Positions 48,198-58,801 of a stretch of DNA of 64,000 nucleotides are shown in pieces. Below the pieces are notes generated by a model. The model searched no databases. It worked only from the letters and a program-made list of their open reading frames with translations, and was not told the origin of the DNA. Numbering within the stretch: position 1 is the stretch's first letter; every line of letters starts with the position of its first letter. The stretch covers positions 219,559 to 283,558 of the forward strand of contig QJPP01005274.1 of assembly GCA_003996215.1 (NCBI GenBank). Direction: 5' to 3'. The DNA comes from Jaltomata sinuosa. Taxonomy: Eukaryota; Streptophyta; Magnoliopsida; Solanales; Solanaceae. A program made the translations under genes and the position numbers.

Positions 48198-48662
48198 AGT
48201 GAGGTGGAAGGAGGAATTCAAGAATTCCCAAAAGAAGGCAACCAAACAAGGCCCTTACTTCATTAAGGGCAAAACTGTAATAGCTAGTGTCTTCTTATTC
48301 CCTAGTATAAGTAGTAGCTTTTCTTCATTTTGGAAGACTAGTTTTTGCATATTGAAGATTGATACTCTAAAACTTGTAGTTGCTAGTGTAAGGCTTAGTG
48401 TAATTCCCTTAAGGAATTAGTGAGTGATTAGGGTGACTCTCTTGATTGTTAGTTTAACTTCTTTACTTAATTAATTGAAGGTCTCCCACTTGTAGATTTC
48501 ATTTAGGTTTCCTTGATTAGTTGAGTTGAATTAGTATCTAGTTGTTGGAATCAATTGGGAGGTGAGGGTTTTAGCCCCTTGTTGCCCATAATTTCAATTC
48601 CTAGTTATTAATTCTCATATCTTTTCCTTCGTTTCTTCTTGTTTGTTGTATTTCCGTTATCA
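48017..48662 (+). repeat. W 3' LTR
   Basis: 646 bp, TGATACTAT to CGTTATCA. The integrase frame ends at 48197, 181 bp inside. Partner of 30665-31309. Confidence 0.95.
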
Positions 48663-48667
48663 CACTT

Positions 48668-49873
48668 TTACCACTGTTTTTGGTTAATAAAAAGGGAAAA
48701 CAGTTTCTTTTACTATAAACTTGCGCTATTAAGGAGAAATTGTTTATCTCTGTTTTACTGACTATAGAATGGGGCTATACTTCTATTTTGTGCACTTGGT
48801 TTGAGAGACTATGTGAACCTTGCTTTCCATTTGTTATGGGATTATATTCATAAGCACCGGTGGCCCCCTTTGTATATATAAAGGGTTTTACTTGTGGAAA
48901 TTGTTATATTGGTAAGCTCTGGTGGCCCATGAGAATACCCTAGGTTTTATTGATTATATGTGGATATTGTGGCATTGATTGTTATATTGATAAGCTCCAG
49001 CAGCTTGAAGGGACATTCCAGGTATTATTATACGTTATTGGTTGGTAAGCTCCGGCGGCCCATGAGGTGATTCAGGGTTCTCATTCATTATTGCATTGGC
49101 CACATTTCATTTCATTTCATTTCATCCATTCTATATTGCATTTTCATGGTATTCCTTGCGTATCTTTACTATCGGAATCTGTGTGTAGTTGGTTGTCTTT
49201 ATCGTGTGTATTTTCTCGAGAAGTTCAAATTGGTTGTTGCTGGTTTATTGTTTATGCTTTTCATATTGTGGAAGTATTTTCCCCTTATTATTTAGGTTTT
49301 ACCATTATATTTCCTTTTGACTCATCTTTCTTACCCTTGGGTTATATTCACTTTTTGTTATATTTATATCTTATTTGATTTCAGTTGGTCGATGATGTCT
49401 ACTGGGTACCACGTGTTTTGGTACTCATACTATACTTTTACATCTTTTTGTTGATGCAGATCCTAGTACAGGTTATCGCTGTTGATTACAGTCCTCGTGT
49501 AAAGTGCTGACTGGAGACATTGGGTGAGCTCTTGGCGATCAGAGTTGATCCATCTTCCTCTACTTTTGGGATAGTCTCCTACTGTACCTTTGGAGATTGT
49601 CCATATTTTGTTGTATCTATCTAGAACATCTAAGTTGTAGTAGCACTTGTACAGACTGACACCATGTCTTGGGGGATTCTTATGTATTTTATTCTCTTCC
49701 CTCCGTTTTTACTTATATTGGTTTATCATATCTTCCATTGTTGTTGTTGTTTCTTCTACTTTTGGGTTCTTCCTTGAGTTAGATCGTTACTTGCAGTTCC
49801 GATCTAAGGGTTGGCTTACCTACTTATGGTTTATAGTAGGTGCCATCACGACTAGAGTTTTTGGGTCGTGACA
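48668..49873 (+). repeat. Y 3' LTR, right part
   Basis: It continues the Y 3' LTR after the second CACTT and aligns with 3219-4287 plus 24675-24806. It ends GGGTCGTGACA, followed by the TTAGG target. Short open frames here have no family match. Confidence 0.92.
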
Positions 49874-49878
49874 TTAGG

Positions 49879-51193
49879 TTAGTACCCCATCTTTAGTCCG
49901 CAGACTTTGGTTGTCCTTTGTGTGATATGATTTGGCTGGTTGTGCTCTTTGATTGTTTATTCATACTTTAGCATGGCATATGGTTGACTTGATTTTTGAA
50001 ATACTATTTTGGTCAAAAAGAGGGTTTATGGAATATGTTAAATGACTTTTGGCTTCCGTTTATTGAAATACTATTTTTGCATGTCCAAGGAGACCAGTGT
50101 TCCGAATTATTTTATTGACTATTTAAAACTTTCATACCCAAGAAGACCTATGTTTCAGATGGTTTTACTATTTATTTATAACTTGTATGCCCAAGGAGAC
50201 ACGTGTTTCGGGTGGTTTTTATGGTACTCATGATGGCATTACTCTATTACTCATGCATTGTTATTCATCCGATGATGATTACGGGCTTGCATCACATTGG
50301 CCATATATTGTATCATATCATCTCATATTACATATCATGGCACATTTTCTGCATCCCTTCTCTTTTTCCCATCAAGTTGATTGCTAGTTAGTATTGTGTG
50401 CTGCTTGCATTTTCTGGGCTTGTGGGGGGCCTAATTGGATTCTATGGTTGTTGCTTGTACCTTCTGGGCTTATGAGGGGATGGTTGGGTTTACTTGTTGC
50501 TATTCGTATCTACCGAGGTATGTAACCTATGTTTTTCTCCATGTTATTTAGTTAGGAAGTGGCTTAACATCTCCTATTGAGTTATTCTCGTGTAGTTATC
50601 GTAAATTGTCTAGCTTTGGTAGGCTAACCTAATCTCTGGCCCTTTTTTTCTTTCCCTTAGTATATTTGCATTTATTTATACTTATATCTTATTTGAGCTC
50701 AGTCGGCCTATGATGCCTACTGGGTACCACATTATTTTTGTACTCATACTACACTTCTGCATCTCTTTCTGATACAGATCATAGTGCGGGTTATTACCAT
50801 TCTTGCTGTCCTCGAGCGGTGTTGCTAATCTGAGCTACAGGGTGAGCTCTTGGAGATCAGAGTTGATCCATCTCCTTATACTTTTGTACTAGTCTTTTGT
50901 TGTATTTTTGGAGTCTGCTTTGTATTTAATATGCCTATCTAGTACATCTATGTTGTAGTAGCTCTTGTACCAACTGATACCAGGTCTTGGGGGAAATCTT
51001 GTATATTTTTGTTCTCTTCCTTCCCTAGTTATTTATGCATATTCAGTTACCTTCCTCTTTTTATTTGTTATACTTCCACTTTTGTTTCATTCTCATGTTA
51101 GACCGTTAGGTGCAGTTTTGGGGTAAGGGTTTGGCTTACCTACTAGTGAGTTATAATAAGTTCCATCATGACTAGAGAAATCGGGTCGTGATA
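49879..51193 (+). repeat. X 5' LTR, right part
   Basis: It resumes after the second TTAGG and aligns with about 56685-58017 of the X 3' LTR. It ends GTCGTGATA, where the 3' LTR has GTCGTGACA. No gene. Confidence 0.88.
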
Positions 51194-51196
51194 GAG

Positions 51197-51208
51197 TGGT
51201 ATTAGAGC
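51197..51208 (+). other. X primer binding site, mutated
   Basis: TGGTATTAGAGC, one C-to-T from the initiator-tRNA complement. Confidence 0.85.
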
Positions 51209-51398
51209 TCTAGGTTCACTGGTGTCATTAGTACAAGATCAAGTGCCTAGCAGAGTCTTAGAGATTGGTATAATGACGTCCGTATCCTATCTGTGAGAGG
51301 CTACATGGAATTCTTAGAAAATTTCATAATTTTGATTCCTTATCATGCATTTTTGACTCCATCAACTTCTGAACTTCATTTATTTCACTCCTTCTCAG

Positions 51399-52431
51399 AT
51401 GATTAGGACAAGTATGGCAGCGGGTAATGATGAGGCTCCTACGCCTATCACTACAGTGCTTTCTCTAGTGCCAGGGTTTCAGATTGAGAGTTTGCCACTT
51501 CAGCTAGGGGGTTGGGGCCAGACCAGCCTTCGGTAGGATTCATGGCCACCTCAGTTCTTCAGGACACCAGGGATAGGATTTCGAGTCTTTTGGAGGGTAT
51601 GTCATAGGCATAGGCAGTACCTGGTTCTTAGAGTGGTGTTCTGGCTAGGGGTGAGTTGATCGATATTCAGCAAGGTTCTGTGTGTGTTTTGGAGTATGAG
51701 GCAAGATTTCATGAGATGACTAGGCACACTACTTAGACTATGCCTATTGAGTTTGAGAGAGTGTTGGGTTTTGTCAGAGAATTGATTTCACTGCTTTGAT
51801 TTGTAAAAAAGCACTTGTTGACAGTTGGGACCATTTTTCTTCAGGTGGTTGATCATGCAGGAGTTGTGGAGGGGTTATGTCATAGGGTTTATGGAGGCGT
51901 TGGTAAGAGGCATCATCATTTGGGCAATTCCCATGGTTCTTAGTCTTGATGTATGGGATTCTCTAGCACAGGCCAGTCTCACTACTCTTAGTCTAGCGGG
52001 CCGATTCAGGTGGCACCATAGGAATCAGGTCAGACTTTGTGAGGTTTGCATTCTGGGTATTTTTGTCGTGGTGTCCAATCTAGTTTAGTGAGATCTTTCC
52101 AATGGGCTTCAACTGGTAAGGGTTGCTTCGTGTTCAGTGAGTCAGGGCACTTTGCTAGGGATTACCCCATGGTTACATATTTTAGGTGGCAGAGTCATCA
52201 TGATTTGTATCTAGGGATCCTATGCCACCAGTTAGAGGTGGTGTGCAGGGTAGTCAGGGTGGTCCCCAGATGGTTAGAGGTGACTTTCAGCCAAGAAGTT
52301 CAGTAGCCGTCCTGAGTCGGCAAGCACAGAGTAGAACTTCTCCAGGTTGTTATGATTGTGGAGTGATTGACTACTTTTCCAGAAAGTGTCCCCGATGTGG
52401 GACAATCAAGCCTTCAACACTGACTGAATAG
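51399..52431 (+). pseudogene. X gag, heavily decayed
   Basis: The ATG at 51399 starts MIRTSMAAG, like the Y gag start. A capsid scrap follows near 51690 (YEARFHEMTRHT in one frame), then two decayed zinc knuckles. Near 52110-52165 one has lost its middle Cys (CFVFSESGHFARDYP), and near 52345-52400 is CYDCGVIDYFSRKC, where His is replaced by Tyr. Stops and shifts occur throughout. The gag is shorter than that of Y because of deletions. Confidence 0.75.
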
Positions 52432-52564
52432 TCTAGAGGTGGACGCAGATAGTCTTATGATTTTCTTGGTAGGTCAGAGGTGGAGGTTCTAGATATCATC
52501 ACTACATGTATGATCTTCGTTATCATCAGTGACTCTATGTATTGTTTGCGTTAGGGGTCTGCAT

Positions 52565-52567
<3 letters not shown>

Positions 52568-52616
<49 letters not shown>
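52568..52616 (+). repeat. AT microsatellite in X
   Basis: About 24 AT repeats inside the decayed protease region; no microsatellite is seen at the matching place in Y. Confidence 0.95.
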
Positions 52617-52618
<2 letters not shown>

Positions 52619-53045
52619 ACCTAATTGCTCCTTGTCTAAGTATACTATTTGAGTTGGTAGTGCTTATGCATGTAGCTACCCTATAGGTGTTTTATTTTAG
52701 TAGTGGATCAAGTATATCAGCCTTGGAAAGTGACTGTCTTGGGGTATGATGCATGTGTAGGCCTTTGTTGTGATTCTAGATTTGCGTTGAGTAAACCAAT
52801 GTCTAGCGCTCTGGTGGTGGTTTTTTTCAAGGCTATTATCTAGCTTATGCCTGGGACCTTTAAGTTAGTATGGTGCGATATCGGTAGCCGTATGCTAAGG
52901 AAAGTTTTGTTATCTCAGAGAGCTTTGTGGTTTGAAGGAAAATGGGTATCGCATGGTTTTGCTCACATTCAGGAGGTTAGAGCCAACCTTCTTAACTTGA
53001 TCGGTTTAGGTGGTTAGCAGGTATCCAGGTTGTTTTCACTATTTT

Positions 53046-53315
53046 CTTTAATATTCAGTCTGGGTGAGTTTTGATTTTGGCATTGTTGTTGAGTTAGGCA
53101 CTCGGCCTATTTCTTTCTCCACTATATCAGGTGATGCTAGCATAGTTATGGAGTTAAAAGAACTGCTCCAAAATCTTCTGAGAGAGAGGGTTGCCAGATC
53201 GAGTGTGTCTTCATGGGTGTTCCGTCCGAGTTGTGAATTTGAGGAGCCTTGGGTTCTCAGCCTATTTAGTTTTTATTACCTGGTGTGTTCGCCAACAATA
53301 TTTGAGGCTTTTTAA
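53046..53315 (+). pseudogene. X RT N-terminal remnant
   Basis: One frame aligns with the start of chromovirus RT: FDFGIVVELGTRPIS, MELKELLQNLL, then RSSVSSW in place of RPSVSPW. It ends soon after, where VKKKDG would be expected. The rest of RT and RNase H (53316-54086) is not recognisable in any frame. Confidence 0.65.
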
Positions 53316-54086
53316 GGACATGAGAGGCGCATGACTTATCTTTTGAGTTGGGTTCCATACTTGGGGGTAGCAGGTTACTTCTGGTGATTTATAAAGGGCT
53401 CTATCTGGTTGCGGCATCAATGACTAGAGTGATTCATTACATTTTCCTTTTCTGATGGGTTGATGAGGTTAGGATGAGTTTTTAAATGGTGATCCATGTG
53501 GATTTCAGTGTCAATTACGCTCTGCTAGTTGTGGGCCAGAAGGGTTGGTATGTTGAGATGCTTTCAGAGTTAGTGGCTTGCATGCTGGTACTGTAGGGTA
53601 GATGTTTTGAGCTGAAAGATGGTGGGTTTAGAGTTTATGAGTTTTTCAATAGCTAAGCAGCAACCTTTGACTTTGGGCATCCTTTTCTTTGCTTACGGGT
53701 TAGGTTGACTTGGTATTCACAGCATGATGGATTTCTTTCTAAGTGGCTAGGCTAGTAAGGGACCTTAAATCTAGATGGTGTGTTGAGAGCTGGGAGCTGC
53801 AATGGTGTTCCTAGAATTTGGAATTTATTTGATGGCTATGTACTTTTGGTAGATTCTCCATACTCCTTATAGAGATGTGGATGTTTTTGGGTCTTTATAG
53901 ATAGGTTGCTTTAGTTCACTTACCTTCGGTCGGTTCAGACTTGGTGCAGTTCAATGAGGTTGGTTTTGTTCTACAGTTGGGAGATTGTCCTTCATCACAG
54001 GGTGTTCATCCATATCATTTCGACCCGGTGTGCCAATTGTTATTGAGTTTTTGATGGTTAGTTCAGATGAGTTTGGGTATCAACGT

Positions 54087-54420
54087 TGATATCCACGCAG
54101 GTGTTTGTCCGCAGGTTGATGGTTAATCGGAGCAGACTACTATAGTTCTCAAGGATATGCTACAGGCTGGTAATTTGTGTGTCAGAGGCTCGTGGACTAT
54201 AACTTTGCTTGGGTAGACTTTAAGCATGAAGGTTACCTCATTAGAGTTTAAGTGTAGTGGAAATTATAGACTTCTAATGGGTTAGTTAATGTTTTCGAGG
54301 GTAGCTTGGGTGGTTGACATGTGTATGGATTCATGGTTAAGGTACGGATGATTCAGGATAGATAAAAGGGTTTTGTAGACCAAAGTAATCATGAGTCAGG
54401 GTGTTGAGGGAGTGGCTTTT
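54087..54420 (+). pseudogene. X integrase remnants
   Basis: A piece near 54100-54200 reads like the region around the third integrase acidic residue (CPQVDG, a stop, SEQTTIVLKDMLQA). A second piece near 54345-54370 (VRMIQDR) matches the stretch before VSPMKG in U. Too decayed to say more. The untranslated end (54421-54759) aligns with Y 27720-28154 and holds the conserved TTCTTTTAGTAGTAGATG before the LTR. Confidence 0.6.
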
Positions 54421-54759
54421 AAAGTTGGCCTTGTTACTAGTTCTGTGTGATGATTGCTTTGGTTTTCTTGGTATTTTTGTTATGTCGGTGCATTTTGGTT
54501 AAGTTTCTTAAGGTTCGGTTCAGTTGATTGATCTTTTGGGCTTTTGAGTTAGAGTTTGTTGTTTTTCTCGTTTGGCTGGTAAGGATCTAAGGTTTAAGTA
54601 GTTTTCCTTCGGTATAGCCTCGTGGAGCATTATCCGATCGAGCAGGCTTCTTAGGAAGCCTAGCTCGATATGCGAACCTAATATCCTTCCATTTTTGAGT
54701 CTTCAAGTGCTTCCTGTTAATTAACTTTCGAGAATTAAAGTTCTTTTAGTAGTAGATGT

Positions 54760-57700
54760 TGTGATGACCCTCTAGCTTATTTTATTGAATTTCATGCTTT
54801 TTCACATTTTGGGCTTTCTCACAGTGGCTACAAGTCATTTATGACTTGTCGGTACTAACAGTTTGGTTCTTGGGAAGCTCATTTGTGTTTTAAGCTCATT
54901 TCCTTATTTTACAACTCTTAAGGCTGAAAGAGTTGACTTTGGTCAACATTCGAAGAAGACAATCTCAGATGGAAATTATGTCAGCACTGTTAGCTCCTGA
55001 ACATTGACTTTAGGCTAGAGGGACCTTTGGTTTGGGTCTCAAGGCTTCTGAACTCATTTTGGGCTATTGGGTTCCTTTTTGGTTAAAGTTGGTTTTTAGG
55101 CATGGGCCCCACTTTTCTTCAAAACGGTCTCCGTAAAGAGTTTCTTTGATTTCACTGAGTCTGGAATGCCATTTTTGATAGGGTAGCATGTCTGGTTTAT
55201 GTTCTTGGGTTTCCAAATGAATCCCGAGGATGCGGTTGGAATTTTTTGATGTGTGTTGTTGCAGCTAGTTCTTCTGGTTTCTGGTATGGTGCACCAGTAT
55301 GCCTGAGGGCGCACCTGCAGTCACCAGTAGCACCTACATCCCTGGGTGACATTAGTAGAGGATGCCTCTGTGTTCCTTGTACCACGCCTATGGTTTCGCC
55401 TCTGTAGCGTATTCACCGTACCTGCAAGGTTTGGAGTTTGGTTGACCACTGCCCCTGTGGTGATCTGGGTGCAACAATGATGTTGCGCCTACGTTGTTTT
55501 GACCACAGATGCACTGATTGTTGGTAGTTAAATGAGCTTCCCCTTCATTTCAAGATCCATTTCCAATCTCTTTTCTCCATTGTTAAAGCTCGGATAAAGG
55601 GGAAAACTGCCATTTCTCGCCGTCTTCGCAAACTTGTGAGGTATTCTCTTTCCCCTCACCTTCTAGTACTCGTTATTGTACAAAACTCGTGTTTTAATCC
55701 GCAATTTGGGGTCTTTAACCCATTGTTTCCCAAACTTTAAAGTACTGTCTTTGGACCATTTGAGGTCTGAATCCACCTCCTTCTTTGCCCAAATTTTGGG
55801 CATGTGTTCCTTACCTTTTAAGGAACACAATTGTAAATTTTGTTTCTTTTTCATAAAATGGGCCTTGAGGGTCATTTTTCGACTCTATTTTTAGCCCAAA
55901 AGTTTGTAGTCCAATATAGGTGTCATTATCCTTGTCTTGACACCTAGATTATGTTTATGATTGCGTCGCAACAGTCGGAGGCTTTTCGGGGGAGATAGGA
56001 TCTGGTCTTGTAGATTATGCGTGTGTGTTCGACTTTCAGGTAGGTTACGGCTTACCTACTTTTAGACTTAGCTCTTATAAGGTATTTGTATGGTTATTTG
56101 CTAATTATGGGTGAGTTATTGTTGTTTGATTACATTGTTTCAGGTATTTAATTCTTATTGCTTAATAAGAGGCCTTAGAGTAGGGCATCAATCGGGAATC
56201 CTTAGCTTAGGTTGTAGTTCCTTCCTTAAGATTTGGCATAATTTTCATGGTAATTATGGGATTAGAATTCCTTAGCTTAGCTTAGCTTAGCGTAGGCTGG
56301 TGGTAGTTTGGGGTGTTTAGATTAGGGGGCCTTAGTATAGGGTTAGGAGAGCACTTCGCGGTAGAGTAACCTTTTTCTGTTGCGTTTATATTTACTTTTA
56401 CTACTTTTCCCTCATTTTACTTTCCCATTTGGTATGTTATATATTATGGGCCCAACACCATGGATGCGGGACACCAGGTCAGTATGAATCCTTCCCTTCT
56501 CTTTAATTATTGGTTGTGGCTGGTCTTAATGTAACTTTGGTTAATGGTTTAAGTTAGTATAGTCCCAACTTGTTGCTTGCCTTAGCTTAAGTTTTGGGTT
56601 AGTAGACCGCCTCAGGTTGGATTTCTCTTAGGTTTGGGAGTTAGGGTAGTTCTTTTCCCGATAGCACCTACCTTAGGCTAGTACCCCTGCTCTAGTGTGC
56701 AAACTTTGGTTGTACTTTGTGTAATATGATTTGGATGGTTGTGATCTTTGACTATTTATTCATATTTTAGCATGGCATATTATTGACTTAATTTTAGAAA
56801 TACTGTTTTCAGTCAAAAAAGGGTATATGGAATATGTTAAAAGACTTTTGGCTTCCTTAAAAGGAATTTGGCCTATTTTTAGAAAGAGTGATTTGCTAAA
56901 CTTGGATGTCCGAGGAGACCCATGTTCCAAATAGTTTTACTTAATATTTAAAACTTGTATGTCCGAGGAGACCCGTGTTCCAGAAGGTTTTACTATTTAC
57001 TTAAACTTGCATGCCCGAGGAGGCACGTATTCCTGGTGGTTTTACTAATACTCATGATGGCATTACTCTATTACTTGTGGGCTATTATTCGTCCGATGAT
57101 GATACCGGGCTTGCATCGCATTGGCCACATATTGGATCGCATCATCTCATATTGCATATTATGGCACATTTTCTGCATCCCTTATCTTTTCCCATCAGGT
57201 TGATTGCTAGTTAGTATTGTGTGCTGCTTGCACCCTCTGGGCTTGTGGGAGGCCCAGTTGGATTGTTTGGTTGTTTCTTGTACCTTCCGGGCTTATGAGG
57301 GGTCCAGTTGGGTTTATTTGTTGCTATTCGTATCTCTCAAGATATGTAACCCATGTTTTTATCCATGTTACTTAGTTATATAGTGGCTTTACATTTACTA
57401 TTGAGTTATTCTCATGTAGTTATCATAAAATATCTAGCTTTGGTAGGTTAACCTATTCTCTGACCCTTCTTTTCTTACCCCTAATATATTCGCATTTATT
57501 TATACTTATATCTTATTTGAACTCAGTCAGCCTATGATGTCTACTGGATACTGCATGATTTTGGTACTCATACTATACTTCTGCATATTTTTCTGATGCA
57601 GATCTTATTGCGGGTTATCGCCGTTGACGCTGTCCTAGAGTGGTGTTGCAGATCGGAGATACAGGGTATGCTCTTGGCGATCGAAGTTTATTCATCTCCT

Positions 57701-58017
57701 TCTACTTTTTAACTAGTCTTTTATTATAAATTTGGAGACTGTTCTATATTTATTATGCCTATCTAGTATATCTATGTTGTAGTAGCTCTTGTACCGACTG
57801 ATACCATGTCTTGGAGGAAATCTTGTATATTTTTATTCTCTTCCCTCCCTAGTTATTTATGCTTATTCAGTTACCTTTCACTTTTTATTTGCTGTACTTT
57901 TGCTTTTATTTCATTCTTGTGTTAGCCCGTTACTTGCAGTTCTCGGCTAAGGGTTTGGCTTACCTACAAGTGCATTATAGTAGGTATCATCACGATCAGA
58001 GAAATTGGGTCGTGACA
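54760..58017 (+). repeat. X 3' LTR
   Basis: 3258 bp, TGTGATGACC to GGGTCGTGACA. The last 19 bases (from GAGAAATTGG) equal the end of the U LTR, which ties the two lineages. This copy is unbroken and serves as the empty-site reference for the Y insertion near 56660. Small open frames are present but none has a family match. Confidence 0.9.
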
Positions 58018-58331
58018 ACAAGTGATTTAAAATTTTCGATTTTTTTATTTCTATGACCCATTTCACAGCAATATAAAAAAACCTCTATTGCCTTTACAAT
58101 AGTAATAAACCAAACTCCTAAAAATTAACCAGAACTCTCATCACTTGTAAACTCAAATGATTTTAATAAACTAGTAAACAGTGAGGAATTATGAACCAGA
58201 CTAAAACTCTAATGATCTATAATAAGTCAAAGAAAATAATGACATCTCACAAACACCAAATTGACATATTTAGTTCTCAACAAATATAATTTTTGCACAA
58301 CTACATAATTTATCAATAATCGACTATTTGA
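58018..58331. other. AT-rich DNA right of X, no gene seen
   Basis: It starts with the presumed X target copy ACAAG. Translation of both strands shows no recognisable protein, though it directly follows the C-terminal side of the mitovirus-like relic and might hold unrecognisable viral sequence. Confidence 0.5.

Positions 58332-58376
<45 letters not shown>
58332..58376. repeat. Compound CT/AT microsatellite
   Basis: A CT run followed by an AT run. It forms the left border of the polymerase relic. Confidence 0.95.
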
Positions 58377-58777
58377 CTGCACTTGCTAGCCTTTGTAAAG
58401 TTGATATTTGTATCGAGTATCGGTAGAAAAACTGACACATGCCTACAGTCATTCTACAGGAGGTTAAAGCGTTGAGAGAAATAGAAGAGATTATTTTTGC
58501 ATATCTCGTATTCAAAACCTCTTAGAAAAATCAATTGTTCTATTTTTAGATACTATTGATTTAACAAATAAAATGGTAACACTCTGTCTATCCAATAATC
58601 TACTATACTGATTGGCCACCTTCTTATCGATGATTAGGATATCATCACCAAGAAGGACATATCAACAAACGGGGTACTTTGTAGCGGATATTCCTTCAAA
58701 GCCGCCGACCACACTATATAGTGATGAAAAAATGAGAACAGTGACCATGAACCGCAGTAACCTAACGTTCCTGTAAG
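58377..58777 (-). pseudogene. Mitovirus-type RNA-dependent RNA polymerase relic
   Basis: About 133 codons of RNA-virus polymerase, read in three consecutive frames. Frame A (58777 to about 58662) shows LGYCGSW and FFHHYIVW, matching the motif B region of mitoviruses (small residue, Ser-Trp, then His-His). Frame B (about 58661 to 58512) shows the catalytic LGDD (GDD codons at 58641-58649), DKKVANQYS, KSIVSKN and FSKRF, ending at TGA 58512-58514. Frame C (about 58495 to 58377) shows ALTSCRMTVGMCQ and LQRLASA, the family's post-motif region. Motif A and everything upstream are absent. In life such an enzyme copies a capsidless RNA genome in mitochondria. Fragments of mitoviruses are known in plant mitochondrial and nuclear DNA. 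This one is dead: at least two frameshifts, a stop and both ends missing. An unrelated polymerase or chance is unlikely given collinear motifs over the whole length. Confidence 0.85.
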
Positions 58778-58801
58778 ATATATATATATATATATATATA
58801 A
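58778..58801. repeat. AT microsatellite
   Basis: About 12 AT repeats directly at the N-terminal side of the polymerase relic, where the homology stops. Confidence 0.95.

Larger units (their letters stand above)
30665..48662 (+). mobile_element. Ty3/gypsy retrotransposon W (CRM-like), inserted in the Y 3' LTR
   Basis: The LTRs are 30665-31309 (645 bp) and 48017-48662 (646 bp), TG...CA ended, with TSD CACTT at 30660-30664 and 48663-48667. Y's LTR continues in register across it. Without V the element is about 7.5 kb. It carries a 1.1-kb leader, gag-PR-RT-RH-INT on the + strand, and a pol frame that runs into the 3' LTR. LTRs differ at roughly a dozen positions, about 2%. Short LTRs, the pol/LTR overlap and the gag and integrase style suggest a CRM-type chromovirus, but no canonical chromodomain is seen. 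The element is dead: one stop, four frameshifts and the V insertion. Confidence 0.93.

Noticed and set aside
49879..50400. Possible small membrane proteins in the X LTR
   Set aside because: They are short hydrophobic frames from T-rich LTR sequence, not kept open in the sister LTR (56685-57215) in the same form.
58324..58515. 63-codon minus-strand frame as an independent small gene
   Set aside because: Its first 40 or so residues are the third frame of the polymerase relic, and its end is translated microsatellite.
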